DNA of 64,000 nucleotides, taken from Ralstonia pickettii (lineage in GTDB: Bacteria; Pseudomonadota; Gammaproteobacteria; Burkholderiales; Burkholderiaceae). Where the stretch lies: the NCBI RefSeq assembly GCF_000607165.1, contig NZ_JFZG01000008.1, forward strand, positions 124,001 through 188,000. The letters run 5' to 3'. The notes beneath the pieces were generated by a model. That model saw nothing but the letters and a program-made list of their open reading frames with translations. It was not told where the DNA came from and did no database searches. Of the stretch, positions 38,189 to 48,079 are shown piece after piece. Every line of letters begins with the position of its first letter. Within the stretch, counting starts at the first letter, position 1. The translations under genes were made by a program, and so were the position numbers.

Positions 38189-39304
38189 TCAAATGCGCAT
38201 CGGCATGACGACGTACTTGAAGGTGTCGTCGTCCGGCAGGGTGATGAGCGCGCTCGAGTTGGAGTCGCCCAGGCTCACCTGCACTTTTTCGGCCTTGAGG
38301 TTGGCCAGCACGTCCAGCAGGTAGGTGACGTTGAAACCGATATCCAGCGCGTCGCCCTGGTAGTCGATTTCGAGTTCTTCCTGCGCTTCTTCCTGGTCAG
38401 CGTTGGTGGAGCTGATCTTCAGGACGTTGGTGTCGAGCATGCAGCGCACGCCCTTGAACTTGTCGGTCGTCAGGATGGCCGTGCGTTGCAGCGCGCTCTG
38501 CAGGAACGTGCGGTCGATCGTGAAACTGTTGCGGTAACCCTTCGGGATCACGCGCTGGAAATCCGGGAACTTGCCTTCGACCAGCTTGGAGATCAGTTCG
38601 ATATTGCCAAAGGTGAACTTGACCTGGTTCGACGCCAGTTGCACCGAGACGGGATCGTCCACGTCTTCCAGCAGGCGTTGCAGTTCGAGGATGGTCTTGC
38701 GCGGGATGATGACTTCGTGGCGGCCGCCGGCGCCTGCCGGTTGCTCGCCGGTTTCAACGCCGCAATAGGCCAGGCGGTGGCCATCGGTGGCGACGGCCAT
38801 GACTTGCTTGCCATCGACCACCAGCAGCATGCCGTTGAGGTAGTAGCGGATATCTTGCTGGGCCATCGCGAAGTGCACCATCGCCAGCAGATGCTTGAGC
38901 GTCTTCTGCGGCACCGTGATGCGGGCACCGAAATCGGTTGCCTCTGCGACGGTCGGGAATTCTTCGGCGGCCAGCGTCTGCAGCGCAAAGCGGCTCTTGC
39001 CGGATTGCACGGTCATGCGCTTGTCGTTGAGCGTGAGGGCGACTTCGCCTTCAGGCATGGCACGCAGGATGTCGACCAGCTTGCGGGCGGCCACGGTGGT
39101 GGCCACATCGCCGGTGCCGGCGCCGCAATCGGCGTGCGTGGTGATCTGGATTTCGATGTCGGTGGACAGGAAGGAAACCCGTTCACCTTGCTTGGTGATG
39201 AGCAGATTGGCCAGGATGGGCAGCGTGTGTCGGCGTTCCACGATGCCGCTCACGATTTGCAGCGGACGCAGCAGGTTGTCTCGCGAGGTTTTGACCAATT
39301 GCAT
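38189..39304 (-). CDS. dnaN: DNA polymerase III beta sliding clamp
   Basis: A 371-residue clamp subunit with three similar folds, forming a dimeric ring that holds DNA polymerase III and other enzymes on DNA. The N-terminus MQLVKTSRDNLLRPLQIVSG and the C-terminus YVVMPMRI, part of the partner-binding pocket, are canonical. AAGGA lies 8 bases before the ATG at 39304. A terminator separates it from dnaA, so it has its own promoter in the gap 39305-39581. Confidence 0.97.
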   Translation of the reverse strand: MQLVKTSRDNLLRPLQIVSGIVERRHTLPILANLLITKQGERVSFLSTDIEIQITTHADCGAGTGDVATTVAARKLVDILRAMPEGEVALTLNDKRMTVQSGKSRFALQTLAAEEFPTVAEATDFGARITVPQKTLKHLLAMVHFAMAQQDIRYYLNGMLLVVDGKQVMAVATDGHRLAYCGVETGEQPAGAGGRHEVIIPRKTILELQRLLEDVDDPVSVQLASNQVKFTFGNIELISKLVEGKFPDFQRVIPKGYRNSFTIDRTFLQSALQRTAILTTDKFKGVRCMLDTNVLKISSTNADQEEAQEELEIDYQGDALDIGFNVTYLLDVLANLKAEKVQVSLGDSNSSALITLPDDDTFKYVVMPMRI

Positions 39305-39387
39305 GAAGGCGATCCTTGGCTTGAGAGGTGACACCGCGCGCGCCCCAGCCTGGGCCCACGTGGGCCGGTGCCTGCAGGAGCATTCGC

Positions 39388-39434
39388 GATTAACCCAAAG
39401 TTGTTGTAAATCAAGGGGTTAATCACAAATTATA
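39388..39434 (-). promoter_or_regulatory. dnaN promoter with flanking inverted repeat
   Basis: TATAAT on the minus strand (39434-39429) is a perfect -10; the -35 is weak. Just downstream, GATTAACC (39388-39395) and GGTTAATC (39417-39424) form an inverted repeat, a possible operator or unwinding element. The surrounding 60 bases are AT-rich. Confidence 0.5.
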
Positions 39435-39493
39435 CCGCAAATAAGGGGGCGCTGGATAGCGTCACGCGCGCGGCAAATATGTCTATTGTGCAT

Positions 39494-39522
39494 GAAAAGA
39501 CGCCCGCATTGGAGCGGGCGTC
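39494..39522 (-). terminator. Rho-independent terminator after dnaA
   Basis: On the minus strand GACGCCCGC, a 6-base loop and GCGGGCGTC are followed by TTTT. It separates the dnaA and dnaN transcripts. Confidence 0.85.
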
Positions 39523-39581
39523 TATCGAGGCTTGATTCAGGGCGAATGGCGTTGCCATGCGCTCTGCTGACCATCGCGCGG

Positions 39582-41168
39582 TCAACCCTTGAGCGTTTGC
39601 TCCAGCACGTGCAACTCGTGATTGAGCTGGGCGTCCTTGGTGCGCTCGTCGGCGATCTTTCGCACGGCGTGCAGCACCGTGGTGTGGTCGCGTCCGCCGA
39701 ATAATTCGCCAATCTCGGGCAGGCTCTTCTGCGTGAGTTCCTTGGCCAGATACATGGCGATCTGGCGCGGGCGCGCGATGTTGGCCGGCCGCTTCTTGGA
39801 GTACATATCCGCGACCTTGATGTTGTAAAAATCCGCGCAGGTCTTCTGGATGTTTTCCACCGAGATCTGGCGGTTCTGCACCGTCAGCAGGTCTTTGAGC
39901 GCCTCGCGCGTGACCTCGATCGTGATCTCTTTGCCGTGGAAGTTGGAGTACGCGAGGATCTTGCGCAGCGCGCCTTCCAGCTCACGCACGTTCGAGCGCA
40001 GGTGCTTGGCCACGAAGAAGGCCACCTCTTCCGGCACGGTCACGTTCTCGGCCTGCGCCTTCTTCATCAGAATCGCGACGCGCATCTCCAGCTCGGGCGG
40101 CTCGATCGCCACGGTCAGGCCGGAGTCGAAGCGCGAGATCAGGCGGTCATCGATGCCGGTGATCTCCTTCGGATACGTATCGCTGGTGATGATGACCTGC
40201 GCGCGGTTGGCGATCAGCGCCTCGAACGCGTAGAAGAACTCTTCCTGCGTGCGGTTCTTGCCCGAGAAGAACTGAATATCATCGATCAGCAGCAGATCGA
40301 GCGAGTGGTAGTAGCGCTTGAAATCGTCAAACGCCTTGCGCTGGTATGCCTTCACCACATCGGACACGTACTGCTCTGCGTGGATGTAGCGGATGCGCGC
40401 GCGCGGGTTCTCCATCAGCATGAAATTGCCGATGGCGTGGATCAAGTGCGTCTTGCCCAAGCCCACGCCGCCGTAAAGGTACAGCGGGTTGTACGACTTG
40501 CCGGGGTTGTTGGCGACCTGAATGGCGGCAGCGCGCGCCAACTGGTTCGCCTTACCGGTGACGAAGTTGTCGAACGTCAGGATCTGGTTCAGCCGCGAGC
40601 GCTCGTGCACGGAATCATCCACCGGCGCCTGCGGCGGCGCGGCCAGGCTCGTGACCACGGCGGGCGCTTGCGGCATGCGGTACGACTGGGCACGGACTTC
40701 GGCGGCGTCCATCACGGGCACATCGATATCGGCAGCGGTATGGCTGGCCGTTGCGAGCGCGGTTTCGCGATACACGGCCTGCGCGGGGCGCAGATTGGCC
40801 GCATCATGCGCGGCACCGTTGCCGCCCGACATGGCCTGTCGCGGTTGAATCTGCTGCGCCCCCAGAGGCTGCATCGGCACCGGCGCGAGCGACGGCTGCA
40901 AGGCCGCCTGGCGCTGGCCGGCGGTGGGGTCGAGCACGAACTGCACGTCGACCGTCGCCTCCCAGTAGTCGCACGCAAGCGACTGGATGCGGCCAGAGAA
41001 CTGGCTCTTGACCCAGTCGAGCTTGAAGCGGTTGGGCGCGGCAATCCGCAGCGTGCACGCCTGCTCGTCGAATGACAGCGGCGTCAGCGGCTTGATCCAC
41101 GTCTTGAATTGTTGCGGCGTTAGCTCACTCTCAAGCTGAGCAGACGCCGCATGCCAGAAATCCTGCAT
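39582..41168 (-). CDS. dnaA: Chromosomal replication initiator protein DnaA
   Basis: A 528-residue AAA+ initiator. Domain I (about 1-90, [20 protein letters not shown]) is followed by a long low-complexity domain II (about 90-190). Domain III has Walker [11 protein letters not shown] (about 230) and Walker B LLIDDIQF (about 290). Domain IV has the DnaA-box signature [15 protein letters not shown] (about 490). It melts oriC, which lies directly upstream. The ATG at 41168 is the conserved start; the frame is open further but not conserved in character. Confidence 0.98.
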   Translation of the reverse strand: MQDFWHAASAQLESELTPQQFKTWIKPLTPLSFDEQACTLRIAAPNRFKLDWVKSQFSGRIQSLACDYWEATVDVQFVLDPTAGQRQAALQPSLAPVPMQPLGAQQIQPRQAMSGGNGAAHDAANLRPAQAVYRETALATASHTAADIDVPVMDAAEVRAQSYRMPQAPAVVTSLAAPPQAPVDDSVHERSRLNQILTFDNFVTGKANQLARAAAIQVANNPGKSYNPLYLYGGVGLGKTHLIHAIGNFMLMENPRARIRYIHAEQYVSDVVKAYQRKAFDDFKRYYHSLDLLLIDDIQFFSGKNRTQEEFFYAFEALIANRAQVIITSDTYPKEITGIDDRLISRFDSGLTVAIEPPELEMRVAILMKKAQAENVTVPEEVAFFVAKHLRSNVRELEGALRKILAYSNFHGKEITIEVTREALKDLLTVQNRQISVENIQKTCADFYNIKVADMYSKKRPANIARPRQIAMYLAKELTQKSLPEIGELFGGRDHTTVLHAVRKIADERTKDAQLNHELHVLEQTLKG

Positions 41169-41504
41169 CGTTATCGTTAGGTGTTTGACCGGCGCCACAC
41201 GCGTCTGATGACGTCCCCGGGTGGGCCGGCCGCCGGGTCCCTGGCGCTGGCCAGAAACCGGGTGGCTTTCGTTATTGGAACGGGATTGTACCCCTTGCGG
41301 AAAGTTATCCACAAAGGATAAGTCTGTGGATAACCTGTGGACCTGCTGTGAGTAGCGGTGGACAACCGATTTTATTGACTCGCCGCAAACCCAATCCCGA
41401 CAAGGCTTTCCGCAGAGCGCCCCAAGCCGCACAAGGCGTTGGGGACAACTCGTCGACAGGTGGATTAGAGGGACCGGGCGCGCGTTATCCCCAATCAGTT
41501 AGGC
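41169..41504. other. Chromosomal origin region (oriC)
   Basis: The gap between dnaA and rpmH holds three DnaA-box sequences: TTATCCACA at 41305-41313, TGTGGATAA (reverse box) at 41325-41333 and the variant TTATCCCCA at 41485-41493. An AT-rich stretch lies near 41366-41380. The gene order on both sides is that of classical bacterial origins. The exact unwinding site cannot be fixed by eye. Confidence 0.75.
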
Positions 41505-41533
41505 TTGACAGATGCGGGAAATGCCGCTTAAAT
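41505..41533 (+). promoter_or_regulatory. Sigma-70 promoter of the rpmH operon
   Basis: TTGACA (41505-41510) and TTAAAT (41528-41533) are separated by 17 bases. It lies inside the oriC gap and points to rpmH, leaving a leader of about 255 bases without a gene. Confidence 0.75.
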
Positions 41534-41797
41534 GTCGGGTTCTGCGATGCGCAGCAGGGGAGCGCACGCTTGTTCGCGTCAGATGCGGGGCGAGAAACAC
41601 TTCGTCGCGACTGATCCGGCTTAGGCCCGATGCTCTCGGTGCCCGATGTTCCGGTGACACCCTAGACCTGAACAACACAGCGCACGGCGGTCTGCGTGGG
41701 CGATTTCTCTGACTGAATCGACACCAGGCCGCGGGGGCAGCCCTAGGCCCGGCGCGTGCGGCGATGTCCGCACCACCCATTAACAAGAGAGTGCATC

Positions 41798-41932
41798 ATG
41801 AAGCGTACTTATCAACCTTCCGTTACCCGTCGCAAGCGCACCCACGGTTTCCGTGTCCGCATGAAGACCCGTGGTGGCCGTGCCGTGCTGAACGCACGCC
41901 GCGCCAAGGGCCGTAAGCGCCTGGCCATCTAA
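41798..41932 (+). CDS. rpmH: 50S ribosomal protein L34
   Basis: A 44-residue, highly basic protein starting [18 protein letters not shown], diagnostic for L34 of the large ribosomal subunit. It is the first gene of the rpmH-rnpA-yidD-yidC cluster, driven by the promoter at 41505. Confidence 0.98.
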   Translation: MKRTYQPSVTRRKRTHGFRVRMKTRGGRAVLNARRAKGRKRLAI

Positions 41933-41994
41933 AGACGGCCGCGCCGAGGGTGGCGGCTCATGGCCGTTGCCCATGGCTTTGCGGCACGCTGGCG

Positions 41995-42417
41995 ATGGGC
42001 CTGCACGCCTACCCCAAAGCCGCAAGGCTGACAAAAACGGATGAGTTTTCATCCGTTTTTGCTTTGCGGCCGGTCCGGCGTAGTCGTCACTTCGTGCTGT
42101 ATGTGCGCGCCAACGGCAACGTCCAGGCGCGCTTGGGCGTAGTGATCGGCAAGAAATTCGCCAAGCGCGCCGTGGAGCGCAACCTCATCAAGCGTCAGTG
42201 CCGCGAGTTGTTCCGCCTACGTCAGCCTCTGCTGGGCGGGCGCGACGTGCTGATCCGTCTGCAGGCCAAGTTTCCGCGCCAGGACGTGCCCACCGTTGCC
42301 GCCTTCAAGCGCATCTGCCGCGAAGAGCTGATTCAGCTCTTTGAGGTTGCCACGAGGCCGCTGCCGGCGCCCCCCGCCGCCACACCTTCCCAGCCCACTG
42401 CTGGGAGCACGCCATGA
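41995..42417 (+). CDS. rnpA: Ribonuclease P protein component
   Basis: A 140-residue basic protein that assists the RNase P RNA in maturing tRNA 5-prime ends. The conserved core has [12 protein letters not shown] and the RNR-type motif [17 protein letters not shown] Pro/Ala-rich tail ends the protein. The ATG at 41995 is taken as start; a GTG at 41950 would add 15 residues of poor character. It overlaps yidD by 4 bases. Confidence 0.95.
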   Translation: MGLHAYPKAARLTKTDEFSSVFALRPVRRSRHFVLYVRANGNVQARLGVVIGKKFAKRAVERNLIKRQCRELFRLRQPLLGGRDVLIRLQAKFPRQDVPTVAAFKRICREELIQLFEVATRPLPAPPAATPSQPTAGSTP

Positions 42418-42728
42418 CGCGCGCGCTGCTGTTTCTGCTGCGCATCTACAAAGTGGCGTTCAGCCCGTTTGTGGGCGCGCAATGCCGTTTCCTCCCGACC
42501 TGTTCTGACTACGCGCGCGACGCCGTGCTCACTCACGGGCCGGGTTACGGCAGTTATCTTGCGGCAAAACGTCTATGCCGTTGCCATCCGTTCGCACAAG
42601 GCGGGTATGATCCTGTGCCGCACGCCGCTGGCGACGCTGTGCCCCGCTCCAACGATCCCGCATCGACCGACGCGACCGCAGCTGACTCCCAGCCCGCGCG
42701 GCCGTCGATTCACCTTCCCAGACCGTAA
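42414..42728 (+). CDS. yidD: Membrane protein insertion efficiency factor YidD
   Basis: A 104-residue protein with an amphipathic N-terminus ([15 protein letters not shown]) and the family signature [15 protein letters not shown], then [18 protein letters not shown]. It sits at the inner membrane and aids YidC. The start overlaps rnpA (ATGA). A tail of about 30 polar residues is not conserved. Confidence 0.95.
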   Translation: MTRALLFLLRIYKVAFSPFVGAQCRFLPTCSDYARDAVLTHGPGYGSYLAAKRLCRCHPFAQGGYDPVPHAAGDAVPRSNDPASTDATAADSQPARPSIHLPRP

Positions 42729-42734
42729 TCCGAC

Positions 42735-44399
42735 ATGGATATCAAACGCACCATTCTCTGGGTGATCTTCTCGCTGGCGGTTGTCCTGCTGTTCGACAAC
42801 TGGCAACGCGCGAATGGCCACCAGTCGATGTTCTTCCCGACGCCGCAAACGGCCACGACGACGGCCGCCGCGCCGGGCAGCACGCCCGCAGGTGACGTGC
42901 CGAGCAGCGCCTCCGCGACGGTAGCCACCGGGTCGCAAGCCGCCCCGGCCACGGGCGCCGCTTCGCAGGCACCGGCCTCGGAAAAGATCGTCATCTCGAC
43001 CGACCTGCTGCGCGCCACCATCGACACCGATGGCGCCATCGTCACCAAGCTGGAACTGCTCAACCAGAAAGACCACGACGGCAACCCGATGGTGCTGTTC
43101 GACCGCAGCGTCGAGCGTACTTATCTGGCGCGCTCGGGCCTCATCGGCGGCGACTTCCCGAACCACACGACGGTGTTCACGGCATCGACCGGCCCACGTG
43201 ACCTGGGCACCGGCAACGACGTGTCGATCACGCTGACGGCCGACAAGGGCGGCGCCAAGCTGGCCAAGACCTACGTCTTCAAGCGCGGCAGCTACGTGAT
43301 CGACACGCGTTTCGACGTGACCAACGACGGCACCGCGCCGATCAACCCGACGCTGTACCTGGAACTGGCCCGCGACGGCGGCGCTGTGGAGCAATCGCGC
43401 TTCTACAGCACGTTCACCGGCCCGGCCGTGTACACCGACGGCGACAAGTTCCACAAGATCACCTTCGCCGACATCGACAAGGGCAAGGCGCACGTGCCGG
43501 CCCCGACCGACAGCGGCTGGGTGGCGATGGTGCAGCATTACTTTGCATCGGCGTGGATCCCTGCGGACAACGTCAAGCGCGAGTACTACGTCAACCGCGT
43601 CGACACCAACTTCTACCGCATCGGACTCCAGGAGCCGCTGGGCACAGTCGCGCCGGGCTCCAGCGTGTCGGCCACGGCACGCTTGTTTGCCGGCCCACAG
43701 CAAGCACGCATGCTCGAGGCCATCACCCCTGGCCTGGATCTGGTGAAGGACTATGGCTGGCTGACCATTGTGGCCAAGCCGCTGTTCTGGCTGCTTGAGA
43801 AGATCCACGCGCTGCTGGGCAACTGGGGCTGGTCGATCGTCGCGCTCACGGTGCTCATCAAGCTCGTGTTCTTCCCGCTGTCGGCCACGAGCTATCGCTC
43901 GATGGCGAAGATGAAAGACCTGCAGCCGCGCATGACGGCCATCCGCGAGCGCCACAAGGGCGATCCGCAGAAGATGAACCAGGAAATGATGACGCTGTAT
44001 CGCACCGAGAAGGTCAATCCGCTCGGCGGCTGCCTGCCGATCGTGATCCAGATTCCGGTGTTCATGGCGTTGTACTGGGCGCTGCTGTCGTCGGTTGAAA
44101 TGCGCGGTGCGCCTTGGATCGGCTGGGTGCACGATCTGTCCACGCCTGATCCGTTCTACATTCTGCCGGTGCTGATGGCCGTGTCGATGTTCGTGCAGAC
44201 CAGGCTGAACCCGACCCCGCCGGACCCGGTGCAGGCCAAGGTCATGATGTTCATGCCGATCGCGTTCTCGGTGATGTTCTTCTTCTTCCCGGCCGGCCTG
44301 GTGCTGTACTGGGTGGTGAACAACTGCCTGTCGATCGCGCAGCAATGGTCGATCAACCGCATGCTGGGCACCAACAAGAAGGCGGCACCCGCCAAGTAA
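42735..44399 (+). CDS. yidC: Membrane protein insertase YidC
   Basis: A 554-residue inner-membrane insertase that acts with or without SecYEG. It has an N-terminal helix (about 5-22), an Ala/Thr-rich linker, a periplasmic beta domain (about 75-330) and five C-terminal helices with the conserved [18 protein letters not shown] and [21 protein letters not shown] basic C-terminus (TNKKAAPAK) contacts ribosomes. It lies 6 bases after yidD. Confidence 0.97.
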   Translation: MDIKRTILWVIFSLAVVLLFDNWQRANGHQSMFFPTPQTATTTAAAPGSTPAGDVPSSASATVATGSQAAPATGAASQAPASEKIVISTDLLRATIDTDGAIVTKLELLNQKDHDGNPMVLFDRSVERTYLARSGLIGGDFPNHTTVFTASTGPRDLGTGNDVSITLTADKGGAKLAKTYVFKRGSYVIDTRFDVTNDGTAPINPTLYLELARDGGAVEQSRFYSTFTGPAVYTDGDKFHKITFADIDKGKAHVPAPTDSGWVAMVQHYFASAWIPADNVKREYYVNRVDTNFYRIGLQEPLGTVAPGSSVSATARLFAGPQQARMLEAITPGLDLVKDYGWLTIVAKPLFWLLEKIHALLGNWGWSIVALTVLIKLVFFPLSATSYRSMAKMKDLQPRMTAIRERHKGDPQKMNQEMMTLYRTEKVNPLGGCLPIVIQIPVFMALYWALLSSVEMRGAPWIGWVHDLSTPDPFYILPVLMAVSMFVQTRLNPTPPDPVQAKVMMFMPIAFSVMFFFFPAGLVLYWVVNNCLSIAQQWSINRMLGTNKKAAPAK

Positions 44400-44416
44400 G
44401 GCGAATGCGCTTCAGC

Positions 44417-44446
44417 AAAAAGGGCACCTCCGGGTGCCCTTTTTTT
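44417..44446 (+). terminator. Rho-independent terminator after yidC
   Basis: AAAAAGGGCACC, a short CTCC-type loop and GGTGCCCTTTTTTT. The A and T runs on both sides let it serve the convergent VOC gene as well. Confidence 0.92.
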
Positions 44447-44473
44447 ACGCCTGCCTGAAACGCTTCAAGCTTT

Positions 44474-44872
44474 TCAAACGGGAGCGTGGCAGACGGCCTC
44501 AATGTTGTGACCATCCGGGTCGCGCACGAAAGCACCGTAGTAGTTCGGGTGATAGTGCGCGCGCACGCCGGGTGCGCCATTGTCGGTGCCGCCTGCGGCC
44601 GTTGCCGCAACATAGAACGCCTCCACCTCGGCACGCGTGTCGACGCGGAAGGCCACGTGCAGCGGCGGCTTGTTCGGCCCCTGCCCAGCCATCGCCGCTG
44701 AAATCCAGAACTCCGCCTTGCCGGGTGGGCCAAAACCGGCCACATCGGTGCGGCCGGTGACGGCCGCTGGAAACTCCAGCACCTTGGCCAAGCCAATGGC
44801 GCTGAACGCCTGTTCGTAGAACCGCTTGCTGGCTTCGAAGTCGCTGACAACGACGCCGGTGTGATCGATCAT
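44474..44872 (-). CDS. VOC-family (glyoxalase/bleomycin-resistance) protein
   Basis: A 132-residue protein with two beta-alpha-beta-beta-beta units of the vicinal oxygen chelate fold. Possible metal ligands are His in MIDHTGVVV, His in PLHVAFRV and Glu in NIEAVCHAP. The substrate is unknown. AGGAG lies 7 bases before the ATG at 44872. It is divergent from mnmE, with 59 bases between the starts. Confidence 0.88.
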   Translation of the reverse strand: MIDHTGVVVSDFEASKRFYEQAFSAIGLAKVLEFPAAVTGRTDVAGFGPPGKAEFWISAAMAGQGPNKPPLHVAFRVDTRAEVEAFYVAATAAGGTDNGAPGVRAHYHPNYYGAFVRDPDGHNIEAVCHAPV

Positions 44873-44931
44873 CCGAATCTCCTGGGTTGGAAACTGGCGC
44901 GCAACTGCGCGGCTGCCGCACAATACCGCCC

Positions 44932-46365
44932 ATGACCGCCGCTGACCATCCCACCGCCTCCGCCGCGCCGCGCGCCCCCATCCTCACGATCCCCATCGCG
45001 GCGATTGCCACCGCCCCCGGGCGGGGCGGCATTGGCGTGGTGCGCGTATCGGGGCCCGACGTGCGGGCCGTCATGCAAGCCGTGTGCGGACGCCTGCTGA
45101 CGCCGCGCCAGGCAACTTACCTGCCCTTCCTCGACGCCGACGGTAACGCCATCGACCGCGGCATCGCGCTGTGGTTTCCCGCGCCGCATTCGTACACGGG
45201 CGAAGACGTGCTGGAGCTGCAGGGCCACGGCGGCCCCGTCGTGATGCAACTGCTGCTGCAACGCTGCCTGGCCGCCGGCCGCGAGATCGGCCTGCGCGTG
45301 GCGGAGCCCGGCGAGTTCACGCGCCGCGCCTTTCTCAACGACAAGATGGATCTGGCGCAGGCCGAGGCCGTCGCCGACCTGATCGAGGCCAGCACCGAAG
45401 CTGCCGCACGTTCGGCGGCGCGATCGCTCGATGGTGCGTTCTCGCAGGCGGTGCATGCGCTGGTCGAGCGCGTGATCCATCTGCGCATGCTGGTGGAAGC
45501 AACGCTGGATTTTCCTGAGGAGGAAATCGACTTCCTGGAAGCCTCCGACGCGCGCGGTCAGCTCGCTGGCATTCGCGCGGCCGTGGATGGCGTGCTGGCG
45601 CAGGCGCGCCAGGGAGCGCTGCTGCGTGAAGGCCTGCACGTGGTGCTGGCTGGGCAGCCGAACGTGGGCAAGTCGTCGCTACTCAATGCGCTGGCCGGCG
45701 CGGAGCTGGCTATCGTCACGCCCATTGCCGGCACCACGCGCGACAAGGTACAGCAGACCATCCAGATCGAAGGCATCCCGCTGAACATCGTCGACACGGC
45801 GGGCCTGCGCGCTACGGAAGACGAAGTCGAGCGCATCGGTATCGAGCGCACCTGGGCTGCCATCGCCCGCGCTGATGTCGTCCTGCATCTGCTGGACGCA
45901 GCGGACTATCGCGCCAACGGCCTCTCGCCCGAAGATGCCGCCATCGACGCTCGCATCGCCGAGCACGTGCCCGCCGGCGTGCCAACCCTGCGCGTCGTCA
46001 ACAAGATCGACCTCTCGGGCGTGGCCGTACCGGGCCGCGTGGATTCAGAGACGCCCGAGGTGTGGCTCTCGGCGCGCGATGGCCTGGGCGTTGAATTGCT
46101 GCGCGCGGCGTTACTGGAGATTGCCGGCTGGCAGGGCGGCGGCGAGGGGCTTTACCTCGCACGGGAGCGCCATCTCGCCGCGCTCCGCACGGCCCGCGAA
46201 CATCTGGCCACGGCCGCAGAGCACGCAGATCAGCAAGCGCAATCGCTGGACCTGTTTGCAGAAGAACTGCGGCTTGCGCAGGAGGCGTTGAACAGTATTA
46301 CGGGGGCGTTTTCGAGTGATGACTTGCTGGGGGTGATTTTTAGTCGGTTTTGTATTGGCAAGTGA
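44932..46365 (+). CDS. mnmE: tRNA uridine-5-carboxymethylaminomethyl GTPase MnmE
   Basis: A 477-residue GTPase that with MnmG modifies the wobble uridine of several tRNAs. The N-terminal folate-binding domain has [15 protein letters not shown] helical domain holds the G domain inserted at about 230-390, with G1 [10 protein letters not shown]3 DTAG and G4 NKID. The C-terminal FCIGK motif, whose Cys is needed for the reaction, is intact. The ATG at 44932 matches the family start. It follows yidC, as in many proteobacteria. Confidence 0.97.
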   Translation: MTAADHPTASAAPRAPILTIPIAAIATAPGRGGIGVVRVSGPDVRAVMQAVCGRLLTPRQATYLPFLDADGNAIDRGIALWFPAPHSYTGEDVLELQGHGGPVVMQLLLQRCLAAGREIGLRVAEPGEFTRRAFLNDKMDLAQAEAVADLIEASTEAAARSAARSLDGAFSQAVHALVERVIHLRMLVEATLDFPEEEIDFLEASDARGQLAGIRAAVDGVLAQARQGALLREGLHVVLAGQPNVGKSSLLNALAGAELAIVTPIAGTTRDKVQQTIQIEGIPLNIVDTAGLRATEDEVERIGIERTWAAIARADVVLHLLDAADYRANGLSPEDAAIDARIAEHVPAGVPTLRVVNKIDLSGVAVPGRVDSETPEVWLSARDGLGVELLRAALLEIAGWQGGGEGLYLARERHLAALRTAREHLATAAEHADQQAQSLDLFAEELRLAQEALNSITGAFSSDDLLGVIFSRFCIGK

Positions 46366-46370
46366 ACGCC

Positions 46371-46760
46371 ATGTCCGCCCACCCCATCTCCATCAAAGGC
46401 GTCCTGCACGCGCCCACCGGCGAGATCGTCCTGCTGCTCAATGAGCGCGAAGAATGGGAGTTGCCGGGCGGCCGTATTGAACTCGGCGAATCCCCCGTCG
46501 AATGCCTTGCACGTGAGATCGCCGAGGAGTTGAACCTGCAGGTTGAGGTGCGCAGTCCGATCGACACGTATCTGTTCGAAGTCGTGCCGGGCAAGCATGT
46601 GTTCATTGCCACGTATGCGTGCGCGCTGGTGGGCCCGTTTGAACCCATCGTCAGTCATGAGCACAAGCGCCTTGGGCTGTTTGCGCCCGACGCGTTGCCG
46701 GTGAATTTGCCGAAGGGCTATCGGGCATCGATTGCGGCGATGCTGGAGGCATCGGTTTAG
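46371..46760 (+). CDS. NUDIX hydrolase
   Basis: A 129-residue pyrophosphohydrolase. The Nudix box is GGRIELGESPVECLAREIAE then ELNL; it has all acidic residues, but Asn replaces the usual Gly near the end. It probably cleaves a nucleoside diphosphate derivative or an oxidised nucleotide; the substrate is unknown. It starts 5 bases after mnmE and is followed 4 bases later by a phosphatase gene, so the three may be cotranscribed. Confidence 0.9.
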   Translation: MSAHPISIKGVLHAPTGEIVLLLNEREEWELPGGRIELGESPVECLAREIAEELNLQVEVRSPIDTYLFEVVPGKHVFIATYACALVGPFEPIVSHEHKRLGLFAPDALPVNLPKGYRASIAAMLEASV

Positions 46761-46764
46761 CCCG

Positions 46765-47088
46765 ATGCGTGTGCTCTTCATCTGCAGCCGCAATCGGCTG
46801 CGCAGCCCAACGGCGGAAGCGGTCTTCGCCAAGTGGCCCAACGTCGAGACAGATTCAGCGGGCTTGGCTCCCGATGCAGACGTGCAACTCGACGCCGACC
46901 AGCTCGACTGGGCTGAGGTGATTTTCGTCATGGAACGCAGCCATCAGCAACGCTTGTCAAAGCGATTTGGTTCGCGGTTACGCGACAAGCGCGTGGTGTG
47001 TCTGGGTATTCCCGACGACTACGTGTTCATGCAGCCAGAACTCGTCGCCTTGCTGGAGAAACGGGTCGGTCTGTATCTGCGCAGTTGA
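46765..47088 (+). CDS. Low-molecular-weight protein tyrosine phosphatase-like protein
   Basis: A 107-residue protein of the arsenate reductase/LMW-PTP fold. The phosphate loop is CSRNRLRSPTAE at residues 7-18, which keeps the C-x5-R signature. The usual C-terminal DP acid motif is replaced by IPDDY, which may serve as general acid. Proteins of this short type are common but their substrate is unknown. It follows the NUDIX gene by 4 bases. Confidence 0.85.
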   Translation: MRVLFICSRNRLRSPTAEAVFAKWPNVETDSAGLAPDADVQLDADQLDWAEVIFVMERSHQQRLSKRFGSRLRDKRVVCLGIPDDYVFMQPELVALLEKRVGLYLRS

Positions 47089-47104
47089 TTGGTAAGCAAA
47101 CCGT

Positions 47105-47356
47105 TCAATCCTTACCCCAACGCCAGCGCGGCGGCTCGCCTTTCCACCAGCAAACCAGCACCAGCAACGCCGTCATACCCAGCACGTACAACGCAAAGCT
47201 CGACTGTGTGCGCCCTGGGGGAAGCCCGACGATGCCCACCACCAGCAGTACGGCATAGATGGCGAGCACCACCCAGCCCTGCCAACGCGAAGGCAAGCCC
47301 CATCCCCAACCGTAGCGCTTGGCGGGGAACCAGTACCCGTTGGAATTGGTAGGCAT
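47105..47356 (-). CDS. Small hypothetical membrane protein
   Basis: An 83-residue protein with two hydrophobic helices (about 26-42 and 53-69), a Trp/Gly-rich start (GYWFPAKRYGWGWG) and a basic Trp-containing end. The start MPTNSNG at 47356 is chosen because it places the charged N-terminus before the first helix. The function is unknown. Confidence 0.62.
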   Translation of the reverse strand: MPTNSNGYWFPAKRYGWGWGLPSRWQGWVVLAIYAVLLVVGIVGLPPGRTQSSFALYVLGMTALLVLVCWWKGEPPRWRWGKD

Positions 47357-47696
47357 CGTTGTCTGAGAGAGCGCATGCAAAGGACACACGCCAATGTACT
47401 CCCACGCAGAATCGGCGCAACAAACGCCAACAGCCAGCCGGTCGATACCGCTGGCGGATGTCGTTTGCAACAGAGAAGGGCGCGCGCTGAGCGCACCGAA
47501 GCGGCGGACAATGGCACACAGGCCATCAACCGCATCTTGCTAGCTTCTGTATCGGGGAGTGGAGCGTTGGTTGAATCCGGAAAGGCTTCCGGTGCGCGCA
47601 AGGCGCTACAAACCAAGCTCGGCGGAACGGAGGTCGATTGACTTCACACCGCCAGCGGCAGCACCCGATTGGTGCTACCGAAACAATCGCGCGATC
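47357..47696. other. Gap between two minus-strand genes, no gene called
   Basis: No reading frame in these 340 bases has a credible start and composition. The stretch next to rpsU contains AATCGCGCGATC and a GCACC/GGTGC stem, which may end the rpsU transcript. Confidence 0.3.
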
Positions 47697-47909
47697 TTAG
47701 TAGAGCTTCTTCGGCAGCATTTGCGAACGCAGGCGTTTACGCGTACGCGACACGGCAGCAGCCTTCTTGCGCTTGCGCTCGGTCGTCGGCTTTTCGTAAG
47801 CGGTGCGGGCGCGCAGTTCCTTGATCAGGCCAGTGCGCTCGATTTCACGGCGGAAGCGGCGCAGCGCAACTTCGACCGGCTCGTTTTCTTTCAGACGGAT
47901 GGTGGTCAT
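47697..47909 (-). CDS. rpsU: 30S ribosomal protein S21
   Basis: A 70-residue very basic protein with the S21 signature [20 protein letters not shown] and a C-terminal [16 protein letters not shown]. It is part of the small subunit near the anti-Shine-Dalgarno sequence. AAGGGA precedes the ATG. It is a single gene here. Confidence 0.97.
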   Translation of the reverse strand: MTTIRLKENEPVEVALRRFRREIERTGLIKELRARTAYEKPTTERKRKKAAAVSRTRKRLRSQMLPKKLY

Positions 47910-48079
47910 CGGGTCCCTTGCTCAATATTCGGGTGGACGGCGAAACAGCAGATTATATACCGCCCAGAGGGCGTGCAGTGTAGTTGAATCTGTTTACCGA
48001 TGCAAGGCACTTCCGATTGTGGCGGAAAGGCCATTTCCTGCCGCAATTTTGTGCAGATGCGTGGCCTTGATGCTACGCC

